Shown: positions 44,354 through 53,900 of the stretch, piece by piece
How positions within the stretch are numbered: the stretch's first letter is position 1
Layout: every line of letters starts with the position of its first letter
Source: Gemmatimonadota bacterium
GTDB taxonomy: Bacteria > Gemmatimonadota > Gemmatimonadetes > Longimicrobiales > Gaopeijiaceae
Length of the DNA: 64,000 bases
NCBI GenBank assembly: GCA_022823225.1
Contig: JAJDXM010000024.1
Coordinates: 237,319 to 301,318 of the forward strand
Direction of reading: 5' to 3'
Notes under the pieces: model-generated
Seen by the model: only the letters and a program-made list of their open reading frames with translations
Told to the model about the DNA's origin: nothing
Databases searched by the model: none
Translations under genes and position numbers: made by a program

Positions 44354-44550
44354 GGCGGGGGCGTCGGTGGATGGACTTTGGCCCGGAAAGCGCTCGGCCT
44401 GCGACCTGGTGGCCGGTTGGCCGGCGAACCCGGTAGCGTGGGCTCGCCGGCGCGGCACCGGTCGAGGCGCCCGGGCGCATCTATACTTAATAGACTAACG
44501 TGCACGAGTCTGGGCGGCGGCATGCGGTGCAATCGCCGGAGGGTGTCGGA

Positions 44551-45354
44551 ATGGAAAAGAGGTGGGGAACAGTCGGCTGGCGTAGTGGGGCCTGTGCGGC
44601 GCTGATGGGTGCGGCGCTGGCCGCGGGCTGCGCAGGCGGTGACGAACAGGGCGCCGGAGACGCCGGGCCGGACGCCGGGGAGACCGATACCCTTCAGGCG
44701 GACGCGGAGACGAATCCCCCGCCCGCCGGTACGGACGACTCCGGAGGCTTCGGCCCAACCCCGGGGGCGGCAGCGGAGCGCGATGCCGGGCTCGTGCAGG
44801 GTGGGGAAGCGGTCGAGGGCGCCCCTGCCGCCGACGCGTTTCGCACCTACCTCATTCCCGCCGGCACCCGGATCCGCGTCGCCATGGACGAGTCGGTTTC
44901 GACGGATCTGTACCGGCCGGGCGACGCGGTGGTCGCCACGGTGGCCGCAACGGTAACCGACGGGTCGGGCTCGGAGCTGATTCCGCGGGGGGCCAGGCTC
45001 CTGGGGCGAATCCAGGCGGCTGCGGGGTCGCAGGGTGTGGGCGAGGCCCCCGTCCTCGAGATCTACTTCGAGACGCTTTCGGCTCTGAACGCGGAGTGGC
45101 CCGTGGAGGGTGCGGTCGTCAGTGCTCCGGTGACGCTGAACACCCAGGCCGAGATGACGCGCCGCTTCTCGCCGGGTCGCGCGCGCGGCACCGACGTGGT
45201 GCCGGGGGAAATCCGGGCGGGGGCGATCGTGGTAGTCGAGCTGAGGGCGCCGGTGCGGGTCAGCACGATGGTGGTGGCGCCGGATTCGCTCCTCCCCGAT
45301 ACCGTGCCCCTGCCGGACACGCTGCCCGGAGGGGGTTCTACCGCCCCAGCGTAA
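44551..45354 (+). CDS. lipoprotein of unknown function
   Basis: A 267-residue protein. MEKRWGTVGWRSGACAALM leads into lipobox ALAAGC (Cys28), then a Pro/Gly/Asp-rich linker (30-85). A beta-rich domain follows (95-250) with TYLIPAGTRIRVAMDESVST, DLYRPGDAVVATVAATV and SELIPRGARLLGRIQ, reminiscent of the VirB10/TrbI-like barrel, though I would not assign it. CGGAGGG lies upstream of ATG 44551; a -10-like TATACT is at 44482-44487 but the -35 is poor. It converges with gamma-glutamyltransferase and the two coding ends overlap by 17 bp. Confidence 0.65.
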   Translation: MEKRWGTVGWRSGACAALMGAALAAGCAGGDEQGAGDAGPDAGETDTLQADAETNPPPAGTDDSGGFGPTPGAAAERDAGLVQGGEAVEGAPAADAFRTYLIPAGTRIRVAMDESVSTDLYRPGDAVVATVAATVTDGSGSELIPRGARLLGRIQAAAGSQGVGEAPVLEIYFETLSALNAEWPVEGAVVSAPVTLNTQAEMTRRFSPGRARGTDVVPGEIRAGAIVVVELRAPVRVSTMVVAPDSLLPDTVPLPDTLPGGGSTAPA

Positions 45355-47242
45355 GCCCGCCCCTGCGCGGATCCGACCAGCCCGCAAATGATCCATCGGG
45401 CATCGCCATGATCAGCTGGACGTCACCGGACATACCGCCGGTGAAGTAGGCGTCGGGGGGGCCGGGGTCGCGCTCCCTCACCGTGTGGCCCAGCGCCTCC
45501 AGGGCGCGCACGGTCGCCTCGGGAAGTCCCCCGTATTCGTGGAAGACCATGTCCGGCAGGTGCTGGTGGTGGACGCGGGGCGCATGCACCGCCTGGACCA
45601 CGCTCATGCCGTGGTCGACGACGTTGAAGATGGTCTGCAGCACGGTCGTGATGATGGTGGCGCCCCCCGGTGTGCCCGTGATCAGGAAGAGGTTGCCGTC
45701 AGGGTCTTCCACGATCGTCGGGCTCATCGCCGACAGCATGCGCTTCTCCGGCCCGACCGCGTTGCGCTCGCCCTGCACGAGGCCGAACTGGTTCGGCGTG
45801 CCGGGCTTGGCCGCGAAGTCGTCCATGGTGTTGTTGAGGTAGAACCCCGCGCCCTCCACCACCACCTTGCTCCCGTACCACGAATTCACGCTGGTCGTCA
45901 CCGCCACCGCGTTGCCGTCGCCGTCCACAACCGAGTAGTGGGTCGTGTGCGTCTCGTCCAGGAAGGCGTCGATCCCGGGGGCCACCTCGCTCGAAGGCGT
46001 GGCGCGCTCCAGCGAAATCGTCGCCGCGCGCCGGTCGGCGTAGTCGTCCGAGAGGAACTGGTCGACGGGGAGCTCCACGAAGTCGGGGTCGGCGAGGTAT
46101 TCGTTGCGGTCGGCGTACGCGCGCCGGAACGATTCGGCCATGACGTGAATCGTCTCGGGGGTGTTCCAGCCCATCGCGCCCAGGTCCCACCGCTCCACGA
46201 TGTTGGCGATCGCGGCCATCGTGACTCCTCCCGACGACGGGGGCGGCATCGAATGCACCGTATGGCCGCGGTAGTCGAAGGCGGCGGGCTCGCGCCACAC
46301 GGCGGTGTAGCGGTCGAGATCCTCCAGGGTCATGATGCCGCCGCCGCGCTGCATCTCCGCCGCGATGAGGGCCGCGGTCTCGCCGCGGTAGAAGTCGTCG
46401 GGACCCCGGTCCCGCAGCCGGGTCAGGACCGCCGCGAGGTCGGGCTGGGAAAAGGAGTCGCCGATCGCCGGGACGGAGTCGCCCGGGAGGAAGATCCGCG
46501 CGCCCGCCTCGAAGGCGCGGATCCCGTTCTGCGCGGCGTCGAGGGTGGAGACGAGGCGCATGGTGACCGTGAACCCGCCCGCCAGATCGATCGCGGGCTG
46601 CACGACGCTTGCCCAGGGCAGGCTCCCGAAGCGCTCGTGTGCGTCCCAGAGCCCCTGCACGGTTCCCGGCACGCCAGCCGCGAGGTGCCCCAGCACCGAC
46701 CGGTCGGTGACGTTGCCATCGGCGTCCAGATACATGTCCCGCGTGGCCGCCAGCGGCGCCTTTTCGCGGTGATCCTGCGCATGCACGGTGCCGTCGGCGA
46801 GCCGGATCATCATGAACCCGCCGCCGCCCAGGTTCCCCGCCTCCGGGTTCACGACCGCGAGGGCGAGCCCCGTGGCGACCGCCGCGTCGACCGCATTGCC
46901 GCCGGCCGCGAGGATGTCGAGGCCGACCTGCGAGGCGTACTCGTCCGTAGTGGCGACGAGTCCCTCGGTGGCCGTGACGGGGGCGGCGTCCGCCCCGAAC
47001 GGCCACTCCGCCGGGAAGGCGCCGCCCGCTTCGAGGAAGGCGCTGTCCGCGGGGCCGCGTGAGGTGTCGAGCTGGCAGCCGTGAAGAGCGGCGAGGAGGA
47101 GCGCGAGGAGCACGGCGCGCCTCGACGCGCGAGGACTGGCGGGCCGTGGATCAAGTCCCCGCTGCATTCGGCCGGCGATGCATCCGGGCTGGCCGCGGCG
47201 CGCGCGCTTTTTCTCTGTAATGAGAAGATTACACAATGTCAT
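45338..47242 (-). CDS. ggt: gamma-glutamyltransferase (lipoprotein form)
   Basis: A 634-residue protein. A hydrophobic segment ending AALHGCQLDTS suggests lipid anchoring near residue 56. The chain carries NPEAGNLGGGGFMMIRLADG, MPPPSSGGVTMAAIANI, the autocleavage site ETHTTHYSVVDGDGNAVAVT (nucleophilic Thr), and GTPGGATIITTVLQTIFNV. Gamma-glutamyltransferase cleaves glutathione and gamma-glutamyl compounds in the periplasm. ATG 47242, preceded by AAGGTAAGG, gives a long n-region (MTLCNLLITEKKRARRGQ) encoded inside repeat R2; a later start nearer MQRGLDPRP is possible. Confidence 0.9.
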   Translation of the reverse strand: MTLCNLLITEKKRARRGQPGCIAGRMQRGLDPRPASPRASRRAVLLALLLAALHGCQLDTSRGPADSAFLEAGGAFPAEWPFGADAAPVTATEGLVATTDEYASQVGLDILAAGGNAVDAAVATGLALAVVNPEAGNLGGGGFMMIRLADGTVHAQDHREKAPLAATRDMYLDADGNVTDRSVLGHLAAGVPGTVQGLWDAHERFGSLPWASVVQPAIDLAGGFTVTMRLVSTLDAAQNGIRAFEAGARIFLPGDSVPAIGDSFSQPDLAAVLTRLRDRGPDDFYRGETAALIAAEMQRGGGIMTLEDLDRYTAVWREPAAFDYRGHTVHSMPPPSSGGVTMAAIANIVERWDLGAMGWNTPETIHVMAESFRRAYADRNEYLADPDFVELPVDQFLSDDYADRRAATISLERATPSSEVAPGIDAFLDETHTTHYSVVDGDGNAVAVTTSVNSWYGSKVVVEGAGFYLNNTMDDFAAKPGTPNQFGLVQGERNAVGPEKRMLSAMSPTIVEDPDGNLFLITGTPGGATIITTVLQTIFNVVDHGMSVVQAVHAPRVHHQHLPDMVFHEYGGLPEATVRALEALGHTVRERDPGPPDAYFTGGMSGDVQLIMAMPDGSFAGWSDPRRGGLTLGR

Positions 47243-47243
47243 G
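47216..47243 (+). repeat. AT-rich dispersed repeat, copy R2
   Basis: TGTAATGAGAAG at 47216-47227 followed by ATTACACAATGTCATG to 47243. It contains the perfect inverted repeat TGTAAT-N6-ATTACA, overlaps the start codon of gamma-glutamyltransferase (opposite strand) and differs from copy R3 at four of 28 positions. Downstream TTTTCCTTACCTTC resembles the MITE interior. Confidence 0.55.
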
Positions 47244-47294
47244 TTTTCCTTACCTTCATGGCACCGGTGCGACGCGGGGATTGTCCACGGCCTG

Positions 47295-48944
47295 CTACGG
47301 ATCCGGGTTGGGAACGGCATCTCTGACTCCGAGGACCAGGGTGACCGGCGCTTCCGTCTGGTGGACGACGTCCAGGACATCGATGTGCTCCTGAAGCGCC
47401 GGGACAAGATAGCGCTGTGTGGTGGGAAAAATGGCATCGATCAGAACGTAGTCGGTCCCGCGCACGACCTGAAAAACGGAATCGGTGTCGGTGCTGTACG
47501 GATAGAGCTTGACCCGGCGGCCGGTCAGGGCGTTGAAGAGGCGCGGTTTGCGGACTGTCACCACCGCGTCGTCGGGTGTGTTTTCCTCAACCCACGAGGA
47601 CGCCTCGAAGAAGCTGCGCCATGCCGGATGGTAGCCCGCGTAGCGGTCGCCGGCAGCGTAGCGAGCCACCATGTCGAGGTTGCCGGGAATCCGGGCGGCG
47701 TGGGCGCCCAGCGCCACGAGGGCGAGCACGGCCGCGAAACAGCATGGGACCAGAGTCCGGGTCGCGGCCCGGCGCGCCCGCCCGGCCAGGACCGTCGCCG
47801 CATCCGCGCCGTACGACAGGAAGAGGGGAATCAGCGGCACCAGGTAGCGGACATCGTTCACACTCGACTGAAAGAGCATGATCGCCACGCCCGTCAGGAC
47901 GAAGTACAGGGCGGCCGCGTCCGGACGCCTCCGGAACACCCGGACCAGAGCGAAGAGAACCAGGGCGCAGAGGACCACGCCCACCATCACGACCAGCGCG
48001 CTGCCGGCCCAGGTGCTGTCGGATCCGGCCAGCGCCCGGGGAAGCTCGCGCGTGGCGTACAGCCCGGCGTTTTCGAAGAACCTCCCGACCAGTCCGCCCA
48101 CGTCCAGATACCCGGCTTCCGGGGAATAGACGTTCTGCAGCCGGAACTCCTCCAGGTACGACGACGCCGTCCCCGTGACGAGACGGGTTCGCACGAGCCA
48201 CGGGAGTGTGAGGCCCGCTCCGACCGCACCGTGCACCAGGAACTTCCGCCATTCACGCCGAAACAGATAGGAAAGCGAGCCCGCGACGAGCAGCAACGCC
48301 CCGATCGAGCGCACGTAGAAGCTCATGATCGACGCCGCGAGTCCGAGCCAGAAGTGCCTGCCGATCCCGGTGTCCTCCCGGTCCTCCCGAAGCATCCAGA
48401 GCGCCCCGAGGGTGAAGAAGAGAAACGGCGCCTCGCTGAGCATCCACCGCGAGTAGTCGATCACGCCCGGACTCACGGCGAAGGCGAGGGCGAGCAGGAA
48501 CCAGGGGACCGGTTCCCTTCGCTTGCCGGCGTATGCGCAGAACACCAGGACCGAGAGTGCGGTGAAGACCATGGACAGGAGCTTGAGCACCACGAAGTTC
48601 CGCCCGAAGAGAAGTACGAGCGGAGCCAGAAAGAGCGGATAGCCGGGGGGATACTTGGTGTGCGGCTCCGGCGGTCCGGGCTCGAGCGCCAGCGCGTAGC
48701 CGTCGCCGGCCTCGAGGATGCTCTCGGCCAGCAACACGTAGGTGGCACTGTCGCCGCCGGTGTGGATCTTCGGTTCGAAGAGCGCGATGCAGAGGAGCAG
48801 GTGTAGCAGGACGAGGCCGCCCGACACCCACCACCTTCGCGTGCGGAGGAATTCCGCGAACGTGACCGAAGGGGCTCTGGATGGCGGCGGAGGGTTGGCC
48901 TTCGGCTTCGGTCGGCGCCCCGTCTTGCGTCGGCGCCGGCTCAT
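47295..48944 (-). CDS. GT-C-type (ArnT/PMT-like) membrane glycosyltransferase
   Basis: A 549-residue protein: a basic proline-rich N-terminus (1-30), then ~10 membrane segments. HTGGDSATYVLLAESILEAGD carries the acidic residue of the first periplasmic loop typical of the GT-C fold, followed by HTKYPPGYPLFLAPLVLLFG and YSRWMLSEAPFLFFTLGALW. These are features of dolichyl/undecaprenyl-phosphate-sugar-dependent transferases. ATG 48944 overlaps the methyltransferase stop (ATGA), so the two genes act together, probably in cell-surface glycan synthesis. Acceptor unknown. Confidence 0.82.
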   Translation of the reverse strand: MSRRRRKTGRRPKPKANPPPPSRAPSVTFAEFLRTRRWWVSGGLVLLHLLLCIALFEPKIHTGGDSATYVLLAESILEAGDGYALALEPGPPEPHTKYPPGYPLFLAPLVLLFGRNFVVLKLLSMVFTALSVLVFCAYAGKRREPVPWFLLALAFAVSPGVIDYSRWMLSEAPFLFFTLGALWMLREDREDTGIGRHFWLGLAASIMSFYVRSIGALLLVAGSLSYLFRREWRKFLVHGAVGAGLTLPWLVRTRLVTGTASSYLEEFRLQNVYSPEAGYLDVGGLVGRFFENAGLYATRELPRALAGSDSTWAGSALVVMVGVVLCALVLFALVRVFRRRPDAAALYFVLTGVAIMLFQSSVNDVRYLVPLIPLFLSYGADAATVLAGRARRAATRTLVPCCFAAVLALVALGAHAARIPGNLDMVARYAAGDRYAGYHPAWRSFFEASSWVEENTPDDAVVTVRKPRLFNALTGRRVKLYPYSTDTDSVFQVVRGTDYVLIDAIFPTTQRYLVPALQEHIDVLDVVHQTEAPVTLVLGVRDAVPNPDP

Positions 48945-49867
48945 GATGCGACCGGCCGGCGAGCGTAGACGATCATCTTGGTGCGCGGATCGAAGTGAAC
49001 CTGCTGGTTGGAAAGCCGGAACGCCCGCACCAGTTGTTCCATTGCCGCCCCGATGCGGGGGAGCGCGAGTCTGGCCCGCTTCATCAGGAAATCGAGCCGG
49101 ATGGTAATCCCGTAGCTCTCGATCCGCAGGACCTCGAACCCCGCTCGCTCCAGTGAGGCGCGAATGGTGCGGCGGTTGAAGAAGTAGAGGTGTTCGCGCG
49201 TTCGCCTGAAGTCTTCCAGCCGCTTGCCGAGAAGCCGCGACACGAACGAGTCCGAGTCCATCGTGGACAGCACGAAGATCCCTCCCGGACGCGTAAGCGA
49301 CGCGGCCTTGGTGAGCGCGGCGAAGGGGCGGGGCAGGTGCTCGATCACGTCCATCATGGTGATGGCGTCGCACAACTCCCCCTCGTAGGACATGAAGTCG
49401 CCGCAGACGGCGGAAAACCGGTACTTCCGGTCGATCCACTCGATGGCCGCGCGGTTGTAGTCGATTCCCGCGACGTCGAACCCGCGGTCGTGCGCGACGT
49501 CGAGGAGGTAGCCGAGTCCGCATCCGATGTCGAGGAATCGCCGGCCGTTTGCGGAGACGGGGTCCATGAAGGAGGTGGTCCGGTCCAGAACGCGCTGATG
49601 GTCCTGCTGCTTGACGAACCGCTCGGAGCCGTAGTCGAAGTAGCCGTAGATGGTGTTGTTGCCCGCGTCGAAGAAGCGTTCGTTGCGGTAGTAGTCGGTG
49701 CCGTAGACCTCATGGAGCTCGGCCACGGTCGGCTGCGGGTCGAGCCACATGAAGGTGCAGGACCGGCAACGCAGGATCCGGTGGCTGCCGAAATCGTATC
49801 GGGTGAAGGCGGACTGGCCCTCGCAGAATCCACAGTGGCGCTTCGTGGGACCGGTTGACTCTTCGAT
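48941..49867 (-). CDS. SAM-dependent methyltransferase with N-terminal zinc ribbon, apparent ATC start
   Basis: A 308-residue protein. The N-terminal ribbon CGFCEGQSAF ... LRCRSCTFMWLDPQPTV is followed by methyltransferase motifs RFLDIGCGLGYLLDVAHDRG (SAM loop), VAGIDYNRAAIEW, ITMMDVIEHLPRP and TRPGGIFVLSTMDS, as in surface-sugar methyltransferases. No ATG, GTG or TTG is in frame between the murQ promoter region and the ribbon; ATC at 49865-49867 stands five bases after GGAGG (GGGGAGGAACAG-ATC). An alternative start upstream would overlap murQ. It is coupled to the glycosyltransferase gene. Confidence 0.82.
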   Translation of the reverse strand: MEESTGPTKRHCGFCEGQSAFTRYDFGSHRILRCRSCTFMWLDPQPTVAELHEVYGTDYYRNERFFDAGNNTIYGYFDYGSERFVKQQDHQRVLDRTTSFMDPVSANGRRFLDIGCGLGYLLDVAHDRGFDVAGIDYNRAAIEWIDRKYRFSAVCGDFMSYEGELCDAITMMDVIEHLPRPFAALTKAASLTRPGGIFVLSTMDSDSFVSRLLGKRLEDFRRTREHLYFFNRRTIRASLERAGFEVLRIESYGITIRLDFLMKRARLALPRIGAAMEQLVRAFRLSNQQVHFDPRTKMIVYARRPVAS

Positions 49868-49931
49868 CTGTTCCTCCCCGCCTGTTAGCTTCCGTGTTGC
49901 CCGCCCGATTTCGCCCTGACACGAACTAAAG

Positions 49932-50867
49932 ATGCTTGATGACCGGCTTACGGAGCAACGGAACCCGCGCAGCGAGTCCATCGACCGGCTGTCGCCGCTG
50001 GAGATCGTTCGTGTCATCAACGAGGAGGACTCCCTCGTGGCGGCGGCCGTGGGGAGGGAGGCGGCGGCGATCGCGCGGGCGGTGGAACTGGCGCTGGCGG
50101 CCTTCCGCGGCGGCGGGCGGCTGATCTACGTGGGAGCGGGGACGTCGGGAAGGCTCGGCGTGCTCGACGCAGCCGAGATGCCGCCGACCTACGGCACCGA
50201 TCCCCGAATGGTTCAGGGGGTGATCGCGGGGGGCTTCGCGGCGCTGGTCCGTTCGCGGGAAGGGGCGGAGGACCACCCCGGCGAGGGTGCGGCGGCCATG
50301 GACGAGAAGGAGGTGGCCGCGCCGGACTTCGTGATCGGGATCGCCACCTCGGGCACGACCCCGTACGTGCACGGTGCGCTCGCCCGGGCCAGGGAGCGGG
50401 GTGCCCGCACGGGTTTCCTGCTCTGCACGCCGCCGTCCCCGGCGCTCCTCGAGGAGCACGACGTGGTGATCGCGCCGCTCACGGGACCGGAGGTGATCAC
50501 CGGCTCCACCCGAATGAAGGCGGGAACGGCGACCAAGATGGTGCTCAACACGATCACCACGGCGGCGATGGTGGGCTACGGCAAGGTGGACGGAAACCTC
50601 ATGGTCGACCTGCAGGTGACCTGCCGGAAGCTCTCCGACCGGGGAGAACGCATCCTGATGTCGACGCTGGAACTGGGACGCGGGGAGGCGCGGAGACTGC
50701 TGGAGCGGGCCGGCGGCCAGGTGAAGACGGCACTGGCGATGCACCGGTTGGGAGTGGATGCGGAGTCGGCCCGGACGGCGCTGGAGCGCGTGGATGGGGT
50801 CGTCGGCGCCTTGGCGGTTCCCGGTCCGGGCGCGGCCGCCGCCGCCGACAAGCGGGCAAATATGTAA
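49932..50867 (+). CDS. murQ: N-acetylmuramic acid 6-phosphate etherase
   Basis: A 311-residue protein with SESIDRLSPLEIVRVINEED, GGRLIYVGAGTSGRLGVLDA and EMPPTYGTDPRMVQGVIAGG, the MurQ SIS-domain signature, plus ITGSTRMKAGTATKMVLNTI. It removes the lactyl group from MurNAc-6-phosphate in peptidoglycan recycling (cytosol). ATG 49932 fits the family start (MLDDRLTEQRNPRS). The stop codon lies inside the AT-rich repeat R3. No anhydro-MurNAc kinase (anmK) is adjacent. Confidence 0.95.
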   Translation: MLDDRLTEQRNPRSESIDRLSPLEIVRVINEEDSLVAAAVGREAAAIARAVELALAAFRGGGRLIYVGAGTSGRLGVLDAAEMPPTYGTDPRMVQGVIAGGFAALVRSREGAEDHPGEGAAAMDEKEVAAPDFVIGIATSGTTPYVHGALARARERGARTGFLLCTPPSPALLEEHDVVIAPLTGPEVITGSTRMKAGTATKMVLNTITTAAMVGYGKVDGNLMVDLQVTCRKLSDRGERILMSTLELGRGEARRLLERAGGQVKTALAMHRLGVDAESARTALERVDGVVGALAVPGPGAAAAADKRANM

Positions 50868-50890
50868 AGAGAACATTACCAAATGTCATG
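50863..50890 (+). repeat. AT-rich dispersed repeat, copy R3
   Basis: TGTAAAGAGAAC at 50863-50874 followed by ATTACCAAATGTCATG to 50890, the same 28-position unit as R2. It covers the murQ stop codon and a potential ATG (50883) of the next gene. AT-rich sequence continues to about 50903 (TATACTATACAATA), which could serve as a -10 region. Confidence 0.5.
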
Positions 50891-50921
50891 TATACTATAC
50901 AATAGGGGCATCCGAGCAAGA

Positions 50922-53900
50922 ATGGGAGGCACTCGGCGCAGAATGGGATCCGCCTTGGACCGGGCAGCCCGTCGCGGGTCCAATCACGGACTGCCAGGCC
51001 GGCTGGCGGCGGCTGCGGCGGCGGTTCTCCTCCTGGGCACCACCCCCGGCGCCGCCCAGCAGGTCCCCCCGGACGAGGCCTGGCGGCAGTTCGACACCGA
51101 CCACTTTACCGTCACCTACCCGGAGCCCATGGCCGAGACGGCCCGGCGGGCCGGCCTGGCGGCGGAACGCGCCCACAGCCTGCTGGCGGAGCGGTTCGTG
51201 GAGCCCCCGCGCGGGCGGATCCAGCTGCTGATCGCCGACCACGCGGACTTCGCCAACGGCTTCGCCACCCCCCGTCCCTTCAACCAGATCACCGTCTTCG
51301 CGCACCCGCCGATGGACGGCGGGAGCATTTCCTACTTCGACGACTGGCTGGAGCTGGTGATCACCCACGAGCTGGTGCACACCTTCCACCTCGAAATGAC
51401 GGGCACGATCGGCAAGGTGATCCGCACCGTCTTCGGCCGCCCGCCGGCGCTCTGGCCGGTGTTTCCCTCCGCCGCGGCGCCCACCTGGGTGATCGAGGGG
51501 CTCGCCACCTACTACGAGTCGCAGCTGACCGGGGCGGGGCGGGTCAACGGCACGTGGCAGGAGATGGTGATGCGGGCCGCCGCGCTGGAGGGAGGCCTCA
51601 GCGACCTGGGGCAGGCGACCGGGGACTCGCCGGTCTGGCCCGCCGGCAACCGGCCGTACGTATACGGTGCCCGCTACCTGCAGCACATGGCCGAGGTGCA
51701 CGGCGAGGAGGCGCTGGCCGGCTTCGCGCGCTCGGTCGCGGGACTCTGGGTTCCCTACCTGATGGACGCGGCGGCGGCGCGGGCTTTCGGTGTCGGCGTG
51801 GGGCCCAGCTGGCGGGCGTGGGCGGAAGAGACCGCCGAACGATACCGGGTTCAGGCCGATGAGCTGGCGGAATCGGCTCCCCTGACCGAAGCGGAAACCG
51901 TCGAGGCTTCCGGACGCCTCGCCGGGCAGCCGGTTCCGTCGCCGGACGGCGCAACGCTCGCCTTTTTCCGTTCCGACGGCGTCAGCCAGCCCCAGATCCG
52001 CCTCTCCAATCCGGACGGGAGCGGTGCCCGCCGCCTGACACGCGCGAACGGGGTGGGGGGCTCGCTCTCCTGGGGGCCCGACGGTGGACTCTTCTTCACG
52101 CAGCTCGAATTCTCGGACCGTTACCGCCTGACTGGCGACCTCTACCGCGCCGGGCGCGACGGGTCGGTGGAGCGCGTCACACGGGGTCTCCGAATCAGCT
52201 ACGCGGACGTCGCGCCGGATGGCCGCCGCGCGGTGGCGGTGCGGGAGGTCGGCGGCAGCAACGAGCTGGTGGTGGTGGATCTGTCGTCGGGTGAGGTCGC
52301 GACGCTCGTGGAGGCCGACGGCGACCGCCACTGGGCCTACCCGCGCTGGTCGCCCGACGGCGCCCGAATCGCGGCGACGCGCTGGGAGCGTCCCGCGCTG
52401 ATGGACATCGTGATTCTGGACCGGAACGGCCAGGTGGAGACGGAGATCACGCGGGACCGGGCGATCGACAACGCGCCGTACTGGACGCCCGACGGAACCA
52501 CGGTGATCTGGTCGTCGGACAGAACCGGGATTCCCAATCTCTTCGCCGCGACCGCCGTCGGGCCCGGCCCGCCTGACGTCCGGCAGGTGACCAACGTGCT
52601 CGGCGGCGCGGCCCACCCGTCCGTGGATCCCCTCGGCCGCTGGATTCATTTTGCCTCCTACCACGCGGACGGCTGGCACCTCGAGCGCATTCCCTTCTCG
52701 CCTGGGGACTGGTTCGCGCCCCAGCCGACCAGCCCTCGTTTCGACCCCCCGGCGCCAGGGACCGAGCCGCCGCCGGAGACCCCGCCCGCAACCGATTCTT
52801 CCTCGCGGCGGTATGTGCCGATCGACACCTTCCGCCCCTACTACTGGGCCCCGTACTACGCGGGCGCGGCCCGGGGGACCGATATGGACGGCGCCACGCA
52901 TACGGTCTTCGAGCCGTTCGTCGGATTCCTGACCGGCGGCAGCGACCTGGTCGGCCGGCACACCTATTCGCTGGCGGGGCGCCTCACCACCGACGCCAGC
53001 CGCTTCTCGGGCAGCTTCGCGTACAACTATGCGGGCTTCGGCGATCCGGTCCTGGGACTGTCCATGTCGCAGGTACACGACGCTCCCACCCGAACGCAGC
53101 CGGTGTCCGATCAGCACGGCAACACCCACGAGTTCTTCGTTCTGGAGCGCGAGCGGCGCGTCGGCCTCTCGTCCACCTTCGTCCGGCAGCGATATCGGAA
53201 CGTGACCGCGCTGACGCTGACCGGAAGTCTCGTGGGCGAGCACCTCACGCTGCAGAATGTCGACGGGAGCGAAGGCCCCAGGCTGCTGTCTCCCAGCTCG
53301 ACCTTTGCGCAGATGCGCGCTTCCCTGTCTTTCGCCAACACCCAGCGCCGGGCGCTGTCGGTCTCCCGCGAGGACGGCTTGCGCAGCTTCCTGAGCGCGC
53401 GCCTCCGCCGCGAGACCGGGCTGGATCCCGAGGAGCGCGGGCGCATCCGTGTCGACGGGGCGTTCAACGAGTTCACCGGCGAGTTGTCGGCCTTCAAGGC
53501 GCTGGGCCGCCTGGGGTTCGCCAACCATGTGCTGGCTCTGCGGCTGTCGGCGGGCGCGGCCACCGGTCCGGGGGCGCACCAGTATCACTTCGACATCGGT
53601 GACGCCCAGGGGCAGCCCGAGCGGCTCACCGGGCTCGCCCTCTTCGGCGGGGAGCGACGACTTTTTCCGGTGCGGGGCTACCGGTTCGGATTCCGCTCCG
53701 GGAGGCTCGCCTGGAGCGCGAGCGGGGAATACCGTTTGCCGATCGCGATCGTCGATCGCGGTTTCGGTGCGTGGCCACTCTTCTTCGACCGGCTTCACGG
53801 AGCGCTCTTCGTCGACGGGGGCAACGCCTGGGGGCCGGTCACGGGCGAGCGCGGCTACGACAATCCGGCCCAGCCGGCGCTGTGGAGCGTCGGCGGAGAG

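Noticed and set aside
44475..44505. TATACTTAATAG as a divergent promoter for the ABC exporter and the lipoprotein
   Set aside because: A -10 like box is present but no acceptable -35 at 16-18 bp on either strand.
50895..53798. 967-codon frame antisense to the peptidase-barrel fusion
   Set aside because: Same cause; it has no recognisable motif, and the sense gene is coherent over its whole length.
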